A DNA stretch of 19,528 nt from Desulfuromonadales bacterium (GCA_015688915.1 JAATGX010000106.1:1-19528), one strand, 5' to 3'; counted from the first letter of the stretch, positions 7,745 to 15,253 are shown. Numbers and translations: made by a program. The notes: a model not told the origin generated them from the sequence alone.

Positions 7745-7828
7745 CGGGCTGCCGGGGTGCGGGAATGTGTCGGGAAGGTAACGATATGGTTGGAAGGGTG
7801 CTTGTGCATGGAGTCCGGATCACGATAC

Positions 7829-7858
7829 GGCCTCCGGGGTTTCGAAACCCCGGAGGCC
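7829..7858. terminator. 30-bp perfect palindrome after hfq, probable terminator without U-tract
   Basis: Bases 7829-7843 (GGCCTCCGGGGTTTC) and 7844-7858 are perfect reverse complements. In RNA this would give a 13-bp GC-rich stem closed by a UCGA loop. It lies 15 bp downstream of the hfq stop and about 85 bp upstream of the DUF512 start. Neither strand has a T-run after the stem, so it is not a canonical intrinsic terminator. It may stabilise the hfq 3' end or pause polymerase. Confidence 0.6.
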
Positions 7859-7872
7859 CTGGTGGTGTGGGG

Positions 7873-8097
7873 TTACTGGTGCAGCCGGAAGGCGCCGTCG
7901 GCCGAGGTGATGTTGGAGATGGCGTGCTTGTAGATCAGGATGTCGCCGCTGGATTCCAGCAGCACGGAAAAGTTGTCGAAGGATTTGATGAAGCCCTCGA
8001 TCTTCGCGCCGGACATCATGTTCACCAGGACCCTGACGCGCTCCTTGCGGGACTGGTTGAGGTATTGGTCCTGGATATTGAAAGGTGCCTTTGCCAT
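7873..8097 (-). CDS. hfq: RNA chaperone Hfq
   Basis: A 74-residue Sm-like protein that forms a hexameric ring and helps small RNAs pair with mRNAs. The N-terminus NIQDQYLNQSRKERV matches the Sm1 start, GAKIEGFIKSFDNFSVLL gives the Sm1 strands, and YKHAIS at 56-61 is the Sm2 signature. The C-terminus stops soon after the Sm fold (DGAFRLHQ), so the long disordered tail of the enterobacterial protein is absent. A strong GGAGGAG ribosome site precedes the ATG. The miaA stop is 3 bp upstream, so the two are very likely co-transcribed and translationally coupled, as in the widespread miaA-hfq arrangement. Confidence 0.97.
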   Translation of the reverse strand: MAKAPFNIQDQYLNQSRKERVRVLVNMMSGAKIEGFIKSFDNFSVLLESSGDILIYKHAISNITSADGAFRLHQ

Positions 8098-8100
8098 GGT

Positions 8101-9039
8101 TCACTCCTCCTGTCGTCCAAAAAAATCAATTGCATGTTGCAAAATAGTAGCAAAGTTTTCCGAATATTCAAGCCATAATATGTCCGGGTCGGCATTGAAC
8201 CATGTCAGTTGACGCTTGGCATAGCGCCGCGTATCGCGTTTGATCAACCTCGTGGCCTCCTCCAGGCTGCACTCGCCCGCCAGGCAGGAGGCCGTCTCCT
8301 TGTAGCCGATGGCACGCATGGCTTTCAGGTCGCGGCCGTAGCCCGATGCCAGCAAACCCCGGACCTCGTCCAGAAGGCCCTTGTGCAGCATCCGCTCCAC
8401 ACGCTCCTCGATGCGGCGGTAGAGCTCCTGCCGTTCCACGCGGATGCCGATGTGCAGGCTGTCGTAGCGCCGGTCGGCAAAGGCGTGCTCCTGCTGGTGG
8501 CGGGAAAGGGGGATGCCGGTCAGGCGGTGCACCTCAAGGGCGCGGATGATGCGGACCCGGTTGTTGGGGTGGATGCGTGCCGCCAGTTCCGGGTCCACTC
8601 TAGCCAGCCTCTCCAGCATGGCTTCGTTGCCCACTTCCCCGGCCTCTTCCTGCAGCGCCCGGCGGATCTCGCCGGCGCCGCCGGGGGAATCCACCAGCCC
8701 TTTCAGCAGCGCGCGGATGTAGAGCCCGGTCCCCCCCGCCACGATCACCCGCTTTCCCCGTCCGGCGATGTCGCGAATCGCCTCGTCGGCAGCCTGGGCG
8801 AAGTCGGCGGCGGAAAAAGGCCGGTCCGGGTCGGCCACGTCGATCAGGTGGTGCCGGATTTCCGCCCGTTGTTCAAGGGAAGGCTTGGCGGTGCCGATGT
8901 CCATGCCGCGATAGACCTGCATGGAGTCGGCGTTGACGATCTCTGCGTCCAGGCTGCGTGCCAGTTTCAGGGCCAGATCGCTTTTGCCCGAGGCGGTGGG
9001 GCCGCAGACGACAAGGAGTTTGAGGGATGGTGACGTCAT
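8101..9039 (-). CDS. miaA: tRNA dimethylallyltransferase MiaA
   Basis: A 312-residue enzyme of usual length. It transfers a dimethylallyl group to N6 of A37 in tRNAs reading UNN codons. The P-loop GPTASGKS is at 13-20, followed by NADSMQVYRGMDIGTAKP with the catalytic Asp38. IRHHLIDVADP and AGGTGLYIRALLKGL are both family signatures. The C-terminal part ends in RYAKRQLTWFN, typical of MiaA. I chose the ATG at 9039, which overlaps the mutL stop as ATGA; the open frame upstream belongs to mutL. It sits between mutL and hfq with no room for a promoter, so it should be expressed with them. Confidence 0.97.
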   Translation of the reverse strand: MTSPSLKLLVVCGPTASGKSDLALKLARSLDAEIVNADSMQVYRGMDIGTAKPSLEQRAEIRHHLIDVADPDRPFSAADFAQAADEAIRDIAGRGKRVIVAGGTGLYIRALLKGLVDSPGGAGEIRRALQEEAGEVGNEAMLERLARVDPELAARIHPNNRVRIIRALEVHRLTGIPLSRHQQEHAFADRRYDSLHIGIRVERQELYRRIEERVERMLHKGLLDEVRGLLASGYGRDLKAMRAIGYKETASCLAGECSLEEATRLIKRDTRRYAKRQLTWFNADPDILWLEYSENFATILQHAIDFFGRQEE

Positions 9040-10865
9040 GTCCGTTTGAAAATCTTCTCGATCTCCCCCAGGGTGATGGTGTGGAATACCGGGCGGCCAT
9101 GGGGGCAACTGGCGGCGAAGTCGGTTTCATCCATGCTGGCCAGCAGCTCCGTCAGTTGGCGGTGATCAAGGGGGTGGACACCGCGCACCACCGCGTGGCA
9201 GGCGATCCGGGCCAGCAGGCTGTCCATGGCCTCCCGGAAGGCGGCACTGGTGCCCAACTGGCTCAATTCACCCAGGATATCCCGCACCAGCCGCATGCCG
9301 TTATTCCCGGCCGCCATGCGCGGCACGGCCGCCAGGATGACGGTGTTGCCGCCAAAGGGCTCCAGTTCGAAACCGATCCCTGCCAACTCGGTCTTGAAAC
9401 GCTCTGCCAAGGCGGTCTCGCTGAAGGAAAGTTCCAGGGTTTCGGGGAACAGCAATCGCTGCGACTCGACACCGCCGGCCAGGCATTGTTCCCGCAGACG
9501 CTGATACGCGACCCGTTCGCTGGCGGCATGCTGGTCGATGATCACCAGGTCGCTTCCCGACTGGCAGACGATATACTCGCCGTGGAACTGGCCGATGACC
9601 GACAGGGAGGAAAAATAGCCCTGCCGCGCGCCGGGAGCCGCTTCCGGCGTAAACGGCGTAGCAGGTTCGTGAACGGCAACCGGTCCGGCCGGAGCCGGAA
9701 ACGTGGGTGTCGACCCCTCGTTGCCGGGCTTTTCGTATGCCGCGGCATGAAAGGAGGTTTCCCGGCGGGGCATGGCCAGGGATGCCTGCGCTGCCGCCGC
9801 TATCCGTTCCCGATAGGCCTGGCTGGCGGGCGGGGCCGATGGCGCAGCGGACTGCTCCGGGCGGCGCGGCAGCCAGGGTGAATGGCGCAACACCTCTTCC
9901 AGGGCGGCTTGCAGGGCATCGTGTACGGCGGACTGGTGGCGGAAACGCACCTCATGCTTGGTGGGATGGACGTTGACATCCACCTCGGTGGAGGGGAGCT
10001 CGATGAACAAGGCCACCACGGGGTAACGCCCCCGGTCGATCACGCCGCGGTAGGCCTGCATGACGGCGTGCTGCACCACCCGGTCACGGACGAAACGGCC
10101 GTTGATATAGGTGAACATGGCGGCGGTCGTGGAGCGGACAACGGCCGGGCCGGAGATGAAGCCGGTGACGGTGATGCCGCTGCCGGAGCTTTCCACGCCA
10201 TGCAGGTCGGCGGTCGCATCCTTTCCCAGGGCCTGGGCCAGACGGCGGCGCAAGTCGCTGCGTTGCACCCGCAGCAGTTCACGGCCGTCGCTCACACAGG
10301 TGAAGGCCACGCCGGGCCGGGAGACGGCCATGCGGGCCACCGTGTCTCCCACGTGGCCGGCCTCGGTCTCGGCGCTTCTCAGGAATTTGAGCCGTGCCGG
10401 GATGTTGAAGAAGAGTTGCTCCACGGTGATGACCGTGCCGGGGGCCATGCCGCACGCCTTGACATCACGTACCTTGCCCCCCTCCACGATGATCTCCGTC
10501 CCTTCCGGGTTGTCCGGCTCCCGGGAGGCCAGGCGGAAGCGGGAGACCGAGGCGATGGATGGGAGCGCCTCGCCGCGAAATCCCAGGGTGTGGATGGCGT
10601 CGAGGTCGCTGTCGGTCCTGATCTTGCTGGTGGCGTGGCGTTCGAGCGACAGCAGGGCGTCCTCCCGGGACATGCCGTGGCCGTTGTCCGTGATCCTGAT
10701 CAGCCGTCTGCCGCCCGCCGCTATTTCCACGCTGATGTCCGTGGCGCCGGCATCGAGCGAGTTTTCGATCAACTCCTTGATGACCGAGGCCGGCCGTTCG
10801 ACCACCTCGCCGGCGGCAATCTTGTTGGTAAGTGTTTCGGGAAGGATGGTGATGCGTTGACTCAC
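9036..10865 (-). CDS. mutL: DNA mismatch repair protein MutL (GTG start)
   Basis: A 609-residue MutL. The N-terminal GHKL ATPase shows ELIENSLDAG (31-40), DNGHGM (60-65) and GFRGEAL (95-101). The transducer domain follows to about residue 330, then a Pro/Ala-rich linker to about 420 and the C-terminal dimerisation domain. Endonuclease-type motifs are present: DQHAASE at 444-450, CPHGRP at 587-592 and the terminal FKR. In DQHA-x2-E-x4-E the last Glu is Gln455 here. The start is GTG at 10865, with GGAG about 7 bases upstream. The gene overlaps miaA by 4 bp. An intrinsic terminator sits immediately before it, so transcription needs read-through or an upstream internal promoter. Confidence 0.97.
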   Translation of the reverse strand: MSQRITILPETLTNKIAAGEVVERPASVIKELIENSLDAGATDISVEIAAGGRRLIRITDNGHGMSREDALLSLERHATSKIRTDSDLDAIHTLGFRGEALPSIASVSRFRLASREPDNPEGTEIIVEGGKVRDVKACGMAPGTVITVEQLFFNIPARLKFLRSAETEAGHVGDTVARMAVSRPGVAFTCVSDGRELLRVQRSDLRRRLAQALGKDATADLHGVESSGSGITVTGFISGPAVVRSTTAAMFTYINGRFVRDRVVQHAVMQAYRGVIDRGRYPVVALFIELPSTEVDVNVHPTKHEVRFRHQSAVHDALQAALEEVLRHSPWLPRRPEQSAAPSAPPASQAYRERIAAAAQASLAMPRRETSFHAAAYEKPGNEGSTPTFPAPAGPVAVHEPATPFTPEAAPGARQGYFSSLSVIGQFHGEYIVCQSGSDLVIIDQHAASERVAYQRLREQCLAGGVESQRLLFPETLELSFSETALAERFKTELAGIGFELEPFGGNTVILAAVPRMAAGNNGMRLVRDILGELSQLGTSAAFREAMDSLLARIACHAVVRGVHPLDHRQLTELLASMDETDFAASCPHGRPVFHTITLGEIEKIFKRT

Positions 10866-10883
10866 GGCGATTCTCCGCTCAAG

Positions 10884-10911
10884 AAAAAAGAGCGGGCACT
10901 CCCGCTCTTTT
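10884..10911 (-). terminator. Intrinsic terminator after the zinc-ribbon gene
   Basis: GAGCGGG (10890-10896) and CCCGCTC (10901-10907) pair around a 4-base loop, and flanking A and T runs extend the stem. On the minus strand the stem is followed by TTTTTT (10884-10889), giving a good terminator for the gene ending at 10936. On the plus strand TTTT follows, but no plus-strand gene ends here. It lies only 18 bp before the mutL start codon. Confidence 0.85.
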
Positions 10912-10935
10912 CAAACTGGTATGGATGACAAAGGA

Positions 10936-11742
10936 CTACGGCGTGGTGCCGTTGCCCTTGCCATCAAAGGGGTTGTCGGTGTCTTTTTCCGGTTTTGTCC
11001 CGGTTGCGGGGGATTCATCCCAGGAAAAATTGTCCAGGTCGAATTCACCCGGGTTTTCCGCTGCGGCTTCCGGGACGGGAGAGGGGGGCGGCTGTTCTGT
11101 CGCGGCAGGCGACGTGTCCCAGGCAAAGTCTTCAAGATCGAATTCGCCGGGGGTGCCGGAGGAGGCGGCTGGCGGTGGCGGCGTGGAAGTCCCGTCGGCA
11201 TCATCGTCCTGAACGGCCGACTCCAGAAGGCTGGCAAAGGCGTCATACTCGGCCTGAGCCTGGGCCGATTGCCGATCCCCGTTGAAGGTGAAATCATCCA
11301 GGCTCGTCGGCAGCCTGGGCGTGCCAGGCTCATCGTCAAAGGCGAAGGGGTTGGCATTGGCGACCGGTGGCACGACGGGAACGGATTCTTCCCCTTCGTC
11401 AAAGGTGAAGTCGGCGAACGCCCGGGGTTCGGGTGCGGCGGGCTCCTCGTCGAAGTCGAAGGGGTCGTGACCGGATGATGGCCGTATATCCTGCGCAGAT
11501 GTCTCGTCTTCGGGAAGATCAAAGGTGAACATGTCGGCAGGGGATTCGGGCACGTGCGCCGCCTGTCCGGTTTCGTCCGGCTCCGCCACCCGCTGCGACA
11601 GGGCCATCGCTTCGCGCGCCTCCTGCGGAAGCACGACAGGCAGGATACCGTGGGCCAGCTTGTGCCCCACCAGATCCGTGGAGCATTTTTTGCAGACGTC
11701 GTGATATTCGAAGCTGTTGAACCCGCATTTGGGACATTTCAT
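10936..11742 (-). CDS. Zinc-ribbon protein with acidic, aromatic repeat tail; function unknown
   Basis: A 268-residue protein not matched to a named function. Residues 3-20 form a four-cysteine zinc ribbon (CPKCGF, then CKKC). A short ordered stretch to about residue 50 follows, then a long low-complexity tail rich in Asp, Glu, Pro and Ala. The tail repeats a short motif: FTFDLPEDE (72), PFDFDEEP (94), DFTFDEGEE (111), PFAFDDEP (132), DFTFNGD (150), then two longer copies GEFDLEDFAWDTSPA (199) and GEFDLDNFSWDESPA (232). No membrane segment or signal peptide is seen. AGGAG precedes the ATG at 11742; the frame upstream runs into rsmE and is not used. It may be a soluble adaptor whose tail binds partners. 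Confidence 0.85.
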   Translation of the reverse strand: MKCPKCGFNSFEYHDVCKKCSTDLVGHKLAHGILPVVLPQEAREAMALSQRVAEPDETGQAAHVPESPADMFTFDLPEDETSAQDIRPSSGHDPFDFDEEPAAPEPRAFADFTFDEGEESVPVVPPVANANPFAFDDEPGTPRLPTSLDDFTFNGDRQSAQAQAEYDAFASLLESAVQDDDADGTSTPPPPAASSGTPGEFDLEDFAWDTSPAATEQPPPSPVPEAAAENPGEFDLDNFSWDESPATGTKPEKDTDNPFDGKGNGTTP

Positions 11743-11759
11743 CCGCTGCTCCTTTGGGT

Positions 11760-11798
11760 CTGACGCCGGTCGTATGCGGTGGCGTGACGCGGCGTCAG
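11760..11798. other. Inverted repeat in the rsmE-zinc-ribbon gap
   Basis: CTGACGCCG (11760-11768) and CGGCGTCAG (11790-11798) are perfect 9-bp reverse complements around a 21-base spacer. The repeat lies in the 58-bp gap just before the ribosome site of the zinc-ribbon gene. No T-run follows. It could be an mRNA hairpin affecting processing or translation, or a protein-binding dyad. Confidence 0.45.
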
Positions 11799-11800
11799 GC

Positions 11801-12547
11801 TCAGATATCTTCCCATATATACTGTAAAATAGCGGTAATGGCAATAGCGGCGGTCTCTGTTCGCAGTATCCTCTTTCCCAGCGTGACCGGCTGAAATCCG
11901 TGCCGGGTAAAGTGCCCGACCTCAAGCGGATCAAAGCCCCCCTCGGGACCGATGGCCACGATGACCGAGGCGGGTGGGGCATTGGCGTCAAGGGTCGTTC
12001 TGAGACTTCGGTCATGCTCGTCCTCCCAAAGGATCAGACGCAGGTCGTGTTCGGCCGCATCGGCCGCCTCCACGACGGTCGGATACCAGGAAACGGCTGG
12101 TATGGCGAGTCTCCCGCATTGTCGCGCCGCCTCGGCCGTGATCCGGTTCCAGCGCTCCAGCTTGTTGTCACGCTGCTCCCTGTGCACGCGGGCCACGGAA
12201 CGGCGGCCGCCGAAGATCCGGAAATCATGGACCCCCAGTTCGGTCCCTTTTTGCAGGATCAGGTCGATCTTCTCCCCCTTGGGGAGGGCCTGGCAGATGG
12301 TGAGGCGCGGTGTTGCGCGCTCCGCGGCGTCGGCATGTGCCGTCGTGATGATCTTGACCGCCACCCACTCCTTGGCGACCTGGTCGATGATCCCCTGGTG
12401 CCCGTTCCCTTTCTCGTCCACCAGGGTCACCGCGTCGCCGGTACTCATCCGCAGCACGCGCACCATGTGGTTGAACAGGTCGCCGTCAAAGGAGGCGTAG
12501 CCGTCGCGGATACTGCGGGAGGTGATCATGAAGCGGCGGTCGCTCAT
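11801..12547 (-). CDS. rsmE: 16S rRNA (uracil-1498-N3)-methyltransferase RsmE
   Basis: A 248-residue SPOUT-class enzyme that methylates N3 of U1498 in 16S rRNA. An N-terminal PUA-like part (residues 1-70) includes HMVRVLRMSTGDAVTLVDEKG. The knotted SAM-binding domain shows QKGTELGVHDF, EAARQCGR (140-146), IGPEGGFDPLE (199-209) and LGKRILRTETAAI (223-235), all family signatures. I chose ATG at 12547, which overlaps the prmA stop as ATGA; the 12 residues upstream belong to the prmA frame. It is the second gene of the prmA-rsmE pair, which is common in bacteria. Confidence 0.96.
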   Translation of the reverse strand: MSDRRFMITSRSIRDGYASFDGDLFNHMVRVLRMSTGDAVTLVDEKGNGHQGIIDQVAKEWVAVKIITTAHADAAERATPRLTICQALPKGEKIDLILQKGTELGVHDFRIFGGRRSVARVHREQRDNKLERWNRITAEAARQCGRLAIPAVSWYPTVVEAADAAEHDLRLILWEDEHDRSLRTTLDANAPPASVIVAIGPEGGFDPLEVGHFTRHGFQPVTLGKRILRTETAAIAITAILQYIWEDI

Positions 12548-13473
12548 GGTGCGCTGCCTTTCCGGTAGAGCAGCGCCACCCACTCACCTTCACGCCGGGT
12601 CTCCCGGTACTCCAGGGGATAGGGGGCGAAGCCGCTCCGCACCAGCGGTTCCTTCTCGGCCAGGATGCCGGAAAGGACCAGTGTCCCGCCCGGCGCCAGC
12701 CGTTCCGTGAGATGGGGGGCCAGCCGGACCAGTTCTTCGGCCAGGATGTTGGCCAGGATGATGTCGAAACTGCCGGTCAGGGACTCCACGGGGGTGGTGC
12801 CGAGTTCGACCTGTCCCGCCAGGCCGTTGGCGGCCAGATTTCCGCCCGCCACCTCGATGGCAAGGGGGTCGATGTCCACGGCACAGACGCGTCCCGCGCC
12901 CAGGCGGACCGCGGCCATTGCCAGGATGCCGGAGCCGGTGCCCAGATCCAGTACCGACGGCGAGACAAGGAGCGGCATCCCGTCCATGATGCCCTCCAGC
13001 AGTTCCAGGCAGAGCCGGGTGGTTTCATGTCCACCGGTGCCGAAGGCCATGCCCGGGTCCAGGCGCAGCACGATGTCGTCCGGTCGCGGCCGCGGCTCTT
13101 CCCACGACGGCACGATCAGCAGACGCCGTCCGACCCGTAACGTCTTGAAGTTGACCTTCCAGCTTGTACTCCAGTCCTCGCTGCGCACCGTTGAAACGGC
13201 TGGCTTGGGGAGGAAAAGCCCGGGGTAGCGGCCGGACAGATCGTCCAGAAAGGCGGTGATTTCCGCCAGCCGGGCGTCGATGTCGTCCGCGGAGGTGAAA
13301 TACGCCCTGACCGTTGTCGTGGGGGAATGGATGATCTCGCTGTGGGAAAAGGCGTCCACATTCAAATTCTCGATGCAGACACCGCTGCCGGAGAGTTCGG
13401 CGAGATAGTCCGCCAGGACGTCGGTAAGCTCAGCAGGGACGTCGCAGGCGATTTCCAGCCAGGAATCGTTCAT
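12544..13473 (-). CDS. prmA: Ribosomal protein L11 methyltransferase PrmA
   Basis: A 309-residue SAM-dependent methyltransferase that modifies ribosomal protein L11. The N-terminal substrate-recognition domain covers about residues 1-90. The catalytic domain shows DPGMAFGTGGHETT (139-152), the SAM motif LDLGTGSGILA (175-185), AVDIDPLAIEVA (198-209) and the active-site segment ILANILAE (239-246). AAGGCGG precedes the ATG. It is the first gene of the minus-strand housekeeping series and starts 163 bp from the divergent DUF299 gene. The AT-rich gap should therefore carry its promoter. Confidence 0.96.
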   Translation of the reverse strand: MNDSWLEIACDVPAELTDVLADYLAELSGSGVCIENLNVDAFSHSEIIHSPTTTVRAYFTSADDIDARLAEITAFLDDLSGRYPGLFLPKPAVSTVRSEDWSTSWKVNFKTLRVGRRLLIVPSWEEPRPRPDDIVLRLDPGMAFGTGGHETTRLCLELLEGIMDGMPLLVSPSVLDLGTGSGILAMAAVRLGAGRVCAVDIDPLAIEVAGGNLAANGLAGQVELGTTPVESLTGSFDIILANILAEELVRLAPHLTERLAPGGTLVLSGILAEKEPLVRSGFAPYPLEYRETRREGEWVALLYRKGSAP

Positions 13474-13540
13474 TAATTTCCGCCTTATGAAATGATTTAC
13501 TCATAATTTCAAAAAGTTAGCAAAATGACATGCGATTGGC
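13474..13540 (-). promoter_or_regulatory. Candidate promoter region for prmA
   Basis: This side of the divergent gap is AT-rich. On the minus strand TTGCCA and TAACTT are 17 bases apart; a second pair, TTGAAA and CATAAG, overlaps the ribosome site. Neither is strong. The AT-rich context and divergent layout support a promoter somewhere here, but I cannot fix its position. Confidence 0.35.
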
Positions 13541-13551
13541 AACAAAAATTC

Positions 13552-13579
13552 TTGACAAACGATCCTTACTGGGCATAAT
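13552..13579 (+). promoter_or_regulatory. Sigma-70-type promoter for the DUF299 gene
   Basis: A perfect -35 TTGACA (13552-13557) and a 5/6 -10 CATAAT (13574-13579) are separated by 16 bases. The surrounding sequence is AT-rich. Initiation near 13586 gives a leader of about 50 bases. A small GCCGG/CCGGC hairpin (13613-13627) in that leader overlaps GGAGG, just upstream of the likely AGGG ribosome site. Confidence 0.75.
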
Positions 13580-13636
13580 TTTAATTAGAAAATTCGGTTT
13601 GAAGTTAATGAGGCCGGAGGTACCGGCAGGGTAACT

Positions 13637-14446
13637 ATGAAAACCATCTATGTGCTCTCCGACTCAACGGGTGAAACGGCCGAACGGGTTATCCGGGCGG
13701 CGTTGTCCCAGTTTTACGATGGGGATGTCAAGGTCCAGCTCTTCTCCCAGATCCGCACGCAAGTCGAGGTTCAACAAGCTTTATCGGTGGCGGTTCATAA
13801 CCCGGGTATGGTTGTCTATACCCTGGTTGACCCGCATCTGTCCGAAATCATCGAACGGGTGGCCGAGGAGCACGGCTTGCTGGTTGTGGATCTGCTCAGC
13901 CCGCTGATCTATACCCTTTCCCGTTACCTGGGGACCGCTTCGCGGGAAAAGCCGGGGCTGCTCCACCGTATCGACACCGATTACTACAAACGGATTGAGG
14001 CGGTCAACTTTACGGTCAAGCATGACGATGGCCAGGAAACGCGCTATCTCCACAAGGCGGACCTGGTCCTGGTGGGGGTTTCGCGCTCATCCAAGACCCC
14101 ACTCTCCATGTACCTGGCCCACAAGGGGTACAAGGTGGCCAATGTGCCGCTGGTCCAGGGGATAGAGCCCCCCGAGGAGTTGTTCCAGATCGACCAGAGC
14201 AAGATCGTGGGCCTTGTCATCGATCCCAAACGGCTGGTGGATATCCGTACCGCGCGTCTGATAAACATGCGCCAGAGCCCCCGCGGGAGCTATGCGGACT
14301 ACCAGCAGGTCGAGGATGAAATAGCGTATTGCAGACAACTCTACCGGCGTCACCCGGAGTGGATCGTCATCGACGTTACCAACAAGTCCGTGGAGGAGGC
14401 GTCCTCGGAGATCATGCGGCGCATGAATGCCGCCCCCACGTATTGA
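13637..14446 (+). CDS. DUF299 pyruvate,phosphate dikinase / PEP synthase regulatory protein
   Basis: A 269-residue member of the bifunctional kinase/pyrophosphorylase family. It switches PPDK or PEP synthase off by ADP-dependent Thr phosphorylation and on by phosphate-dependent dephosphorylation. Signatures are IYVLSDSTGETAERV (4-18), HRIDTDYYKRIEAVNFTVKHDDG (110-132), the P-loop GVSRSSKTPLSMYLA (147-161) and NVPL. The length is normal for the family. Whether the target is PPDK or PEP synthase cannot be decided because neither gene is in the window. The gene has a strong promoter and is followed 46 bp later by an OmpR-type regulator. The link to carbon flow at the pyruvate/PEP node is family knowledge. 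Confidence 0.94.
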   Translation: MKTIYVLSDSTGETAERVIRAALSQFYDGDVKVQLFSQIRTQVEVQQALSVAVHNPGMVVYTLVDPHLSEIIERVAEEHGLLVVDLLSPLIYTLSRYLGTASREKPGLLHRIDTDYYKRIEAVNFTVKHDDGQETRYLHKADLVLVGVSRSSKTPLSMYLAHKGYKVANVPLVQGIEPPEELFQIDQSKIVGLVIDPKRLVDIRTARLINMRQSPRGSYADYQQVEDEIAYCRQLYRRHPEWIVIDVTNKSVEEASSEIMRRMNAAPTY

Positions 14447-14492
14447 AATATCGTACCGTACCGGATAATGTTACGAAAAGGAGAGCAGATTT

Positions 14493-15164
14493 ATGAAGAT
14501 TCTTGTTGTCGAGGACGAAAAGAAGGTTGCCGGTTTCATCAAGCGCGGCCTGGAAGAGGATGATTATAAGGTTTCCGTGACCTATGACGGCGCCGAGGGT
14601 CTCAAGTTGGCCCTGGAAGAAGATTTCAGTCTGATGATCCTTGATGTCATGCTGCCCAAGAAGGACGGCCTGACGGTGATCAAGGAGCTGCGTTCCGCCG
14701 GCAAGCATGTCCCGGTCCTGATGCTGACCGCCCGTGATACCACCGAGGATATCGTCTCCGGCCTGGATGCCGGTTCTGATGACTATCTTACCAAGCCGTT
14801 TGCCTTCGCCGAATTGCTCGCTCGCGTGCGTGCGCTGCTGCGCAGGGGTGAACAGGATCGCGGCGCGGAGATCCTGTTCGCGGACCTGCGGCTCGACCCG
14901 GTTGCCCACAAGGTATGGCGCGGCGGCGCGGAGATAGACCTGACCGCCAAGGAATACGGGCTGCTGGAGTACATGCTGCGCAACCCCAACACGGTGCTGT
15001 CACGGGCCATGATTGCCGAGCATGTGTGGGACTATGCCTTTGACAGCTTCACCAACATCATTGATGTGTATGTCAATTACCTGCGCAAAAAGGTGGACAG
15101 GGACTTTCCGGTGAAGCTGATCCATACGGTACGCGGCCAGGGCTACATACTGCGGGAAAAATAG
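14493..15164 (+). CDS. OmpR/PhoB-family response regulator without a linked kinase
   Basis: A 223-residue regulator. The receiver has the acidic pair in ILVVEDEKK, phospho-acceptor Asp51 (LMILDVMLP), Thr79 (VLMLTA) and Lys101 (YLTKPF). The C-terminal winged helix starts at about residue 125 and shows LTAKEYGLLEYMLRN, VLSRAMIAEHVWDYAFDSF and VRGQGYILREK. The tight resemblance is to CusR/CopR-like regulators, where FDSFTNIIDVYVNYLRKKVD is typical. AAAAGGAGAG precedes the ATG. No histidine kinase follows; the next gene is a periplasmic protease. Its kinase must be elsewhere, so the signal (copper/envelope stress are family hints only) is unassigned. Confidence 0.94.
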   Translation: MKILVVEDEKKVAGFIKRGLEEDDYKVSVTYDGAEGLKLALEEDFSLMILDVMLPKKDGLTVIKELRSAGKHVPVLMLTARDTTEDIVSGLDAGSDDYLTKPFAFAELLARVRALLRRGEQDRGAEILFADLRLDPVAHKVWRGGAEIDLTAKEYGLLEYMLRNPNTVLSRAMIAEHVWDYAFDSFTNIIDVYVNYLRKKVDRDFPVKLIHTVRGQGYILREK

Positions 15165-15166
15165 AC

Positions 15167-15188
15167 CGGAGGGTTGATTTTTCCTCCG
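15167..15188 (+). other. Short hairpin just after the OmpR-type regulator
   Basis: CGGAGG (15167-15172) and CCTCCG (15183-15188) pair around a T-rich 10-base loop, two bases after the stop codon. The stem is short and the T-run is in the loop, so any terminator role is doubtful. Confidence 0.3.
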
Positions 15189-15221
15189 AGGTGCATTATT
15201 GTCTGTCACAGAATAACGAAC

Positions 15222-15253
15222 GGGGCGGGCCGCATTACCATGCGACCCGCCCC
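15222..15253 (+). terminator. GC-rich hairpin between the regulator and the protease gene
   Basis: GGGGCGGG (15222-15229) pairs with CCCGCCCC (15246-15253), one C/A mismatch follows, and CGCAT pairs with ATGCG around the loop TACC. The stem is very stable. Only a weak T-containing stretch (TCATTGTT) follows. It probably ends the regulator transcript in part and separates the protease gene, whose start is about 40 bp further on. Confidence 0.6.

Noticed and set aside
6380..7933. Long plus-strand open frame (517 codons) opposite the DUF512 gene
   Set aside because: The minus strand encodes a clear radical-SAM protein; the plus-strand translation has no recognisable motif.
9882..10928. Plus-strand open frame opposite mutL
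   Set aside because: Shadow of mutL; His/Gly/Asp-rich translation typical of a GC-rich antisense frame.
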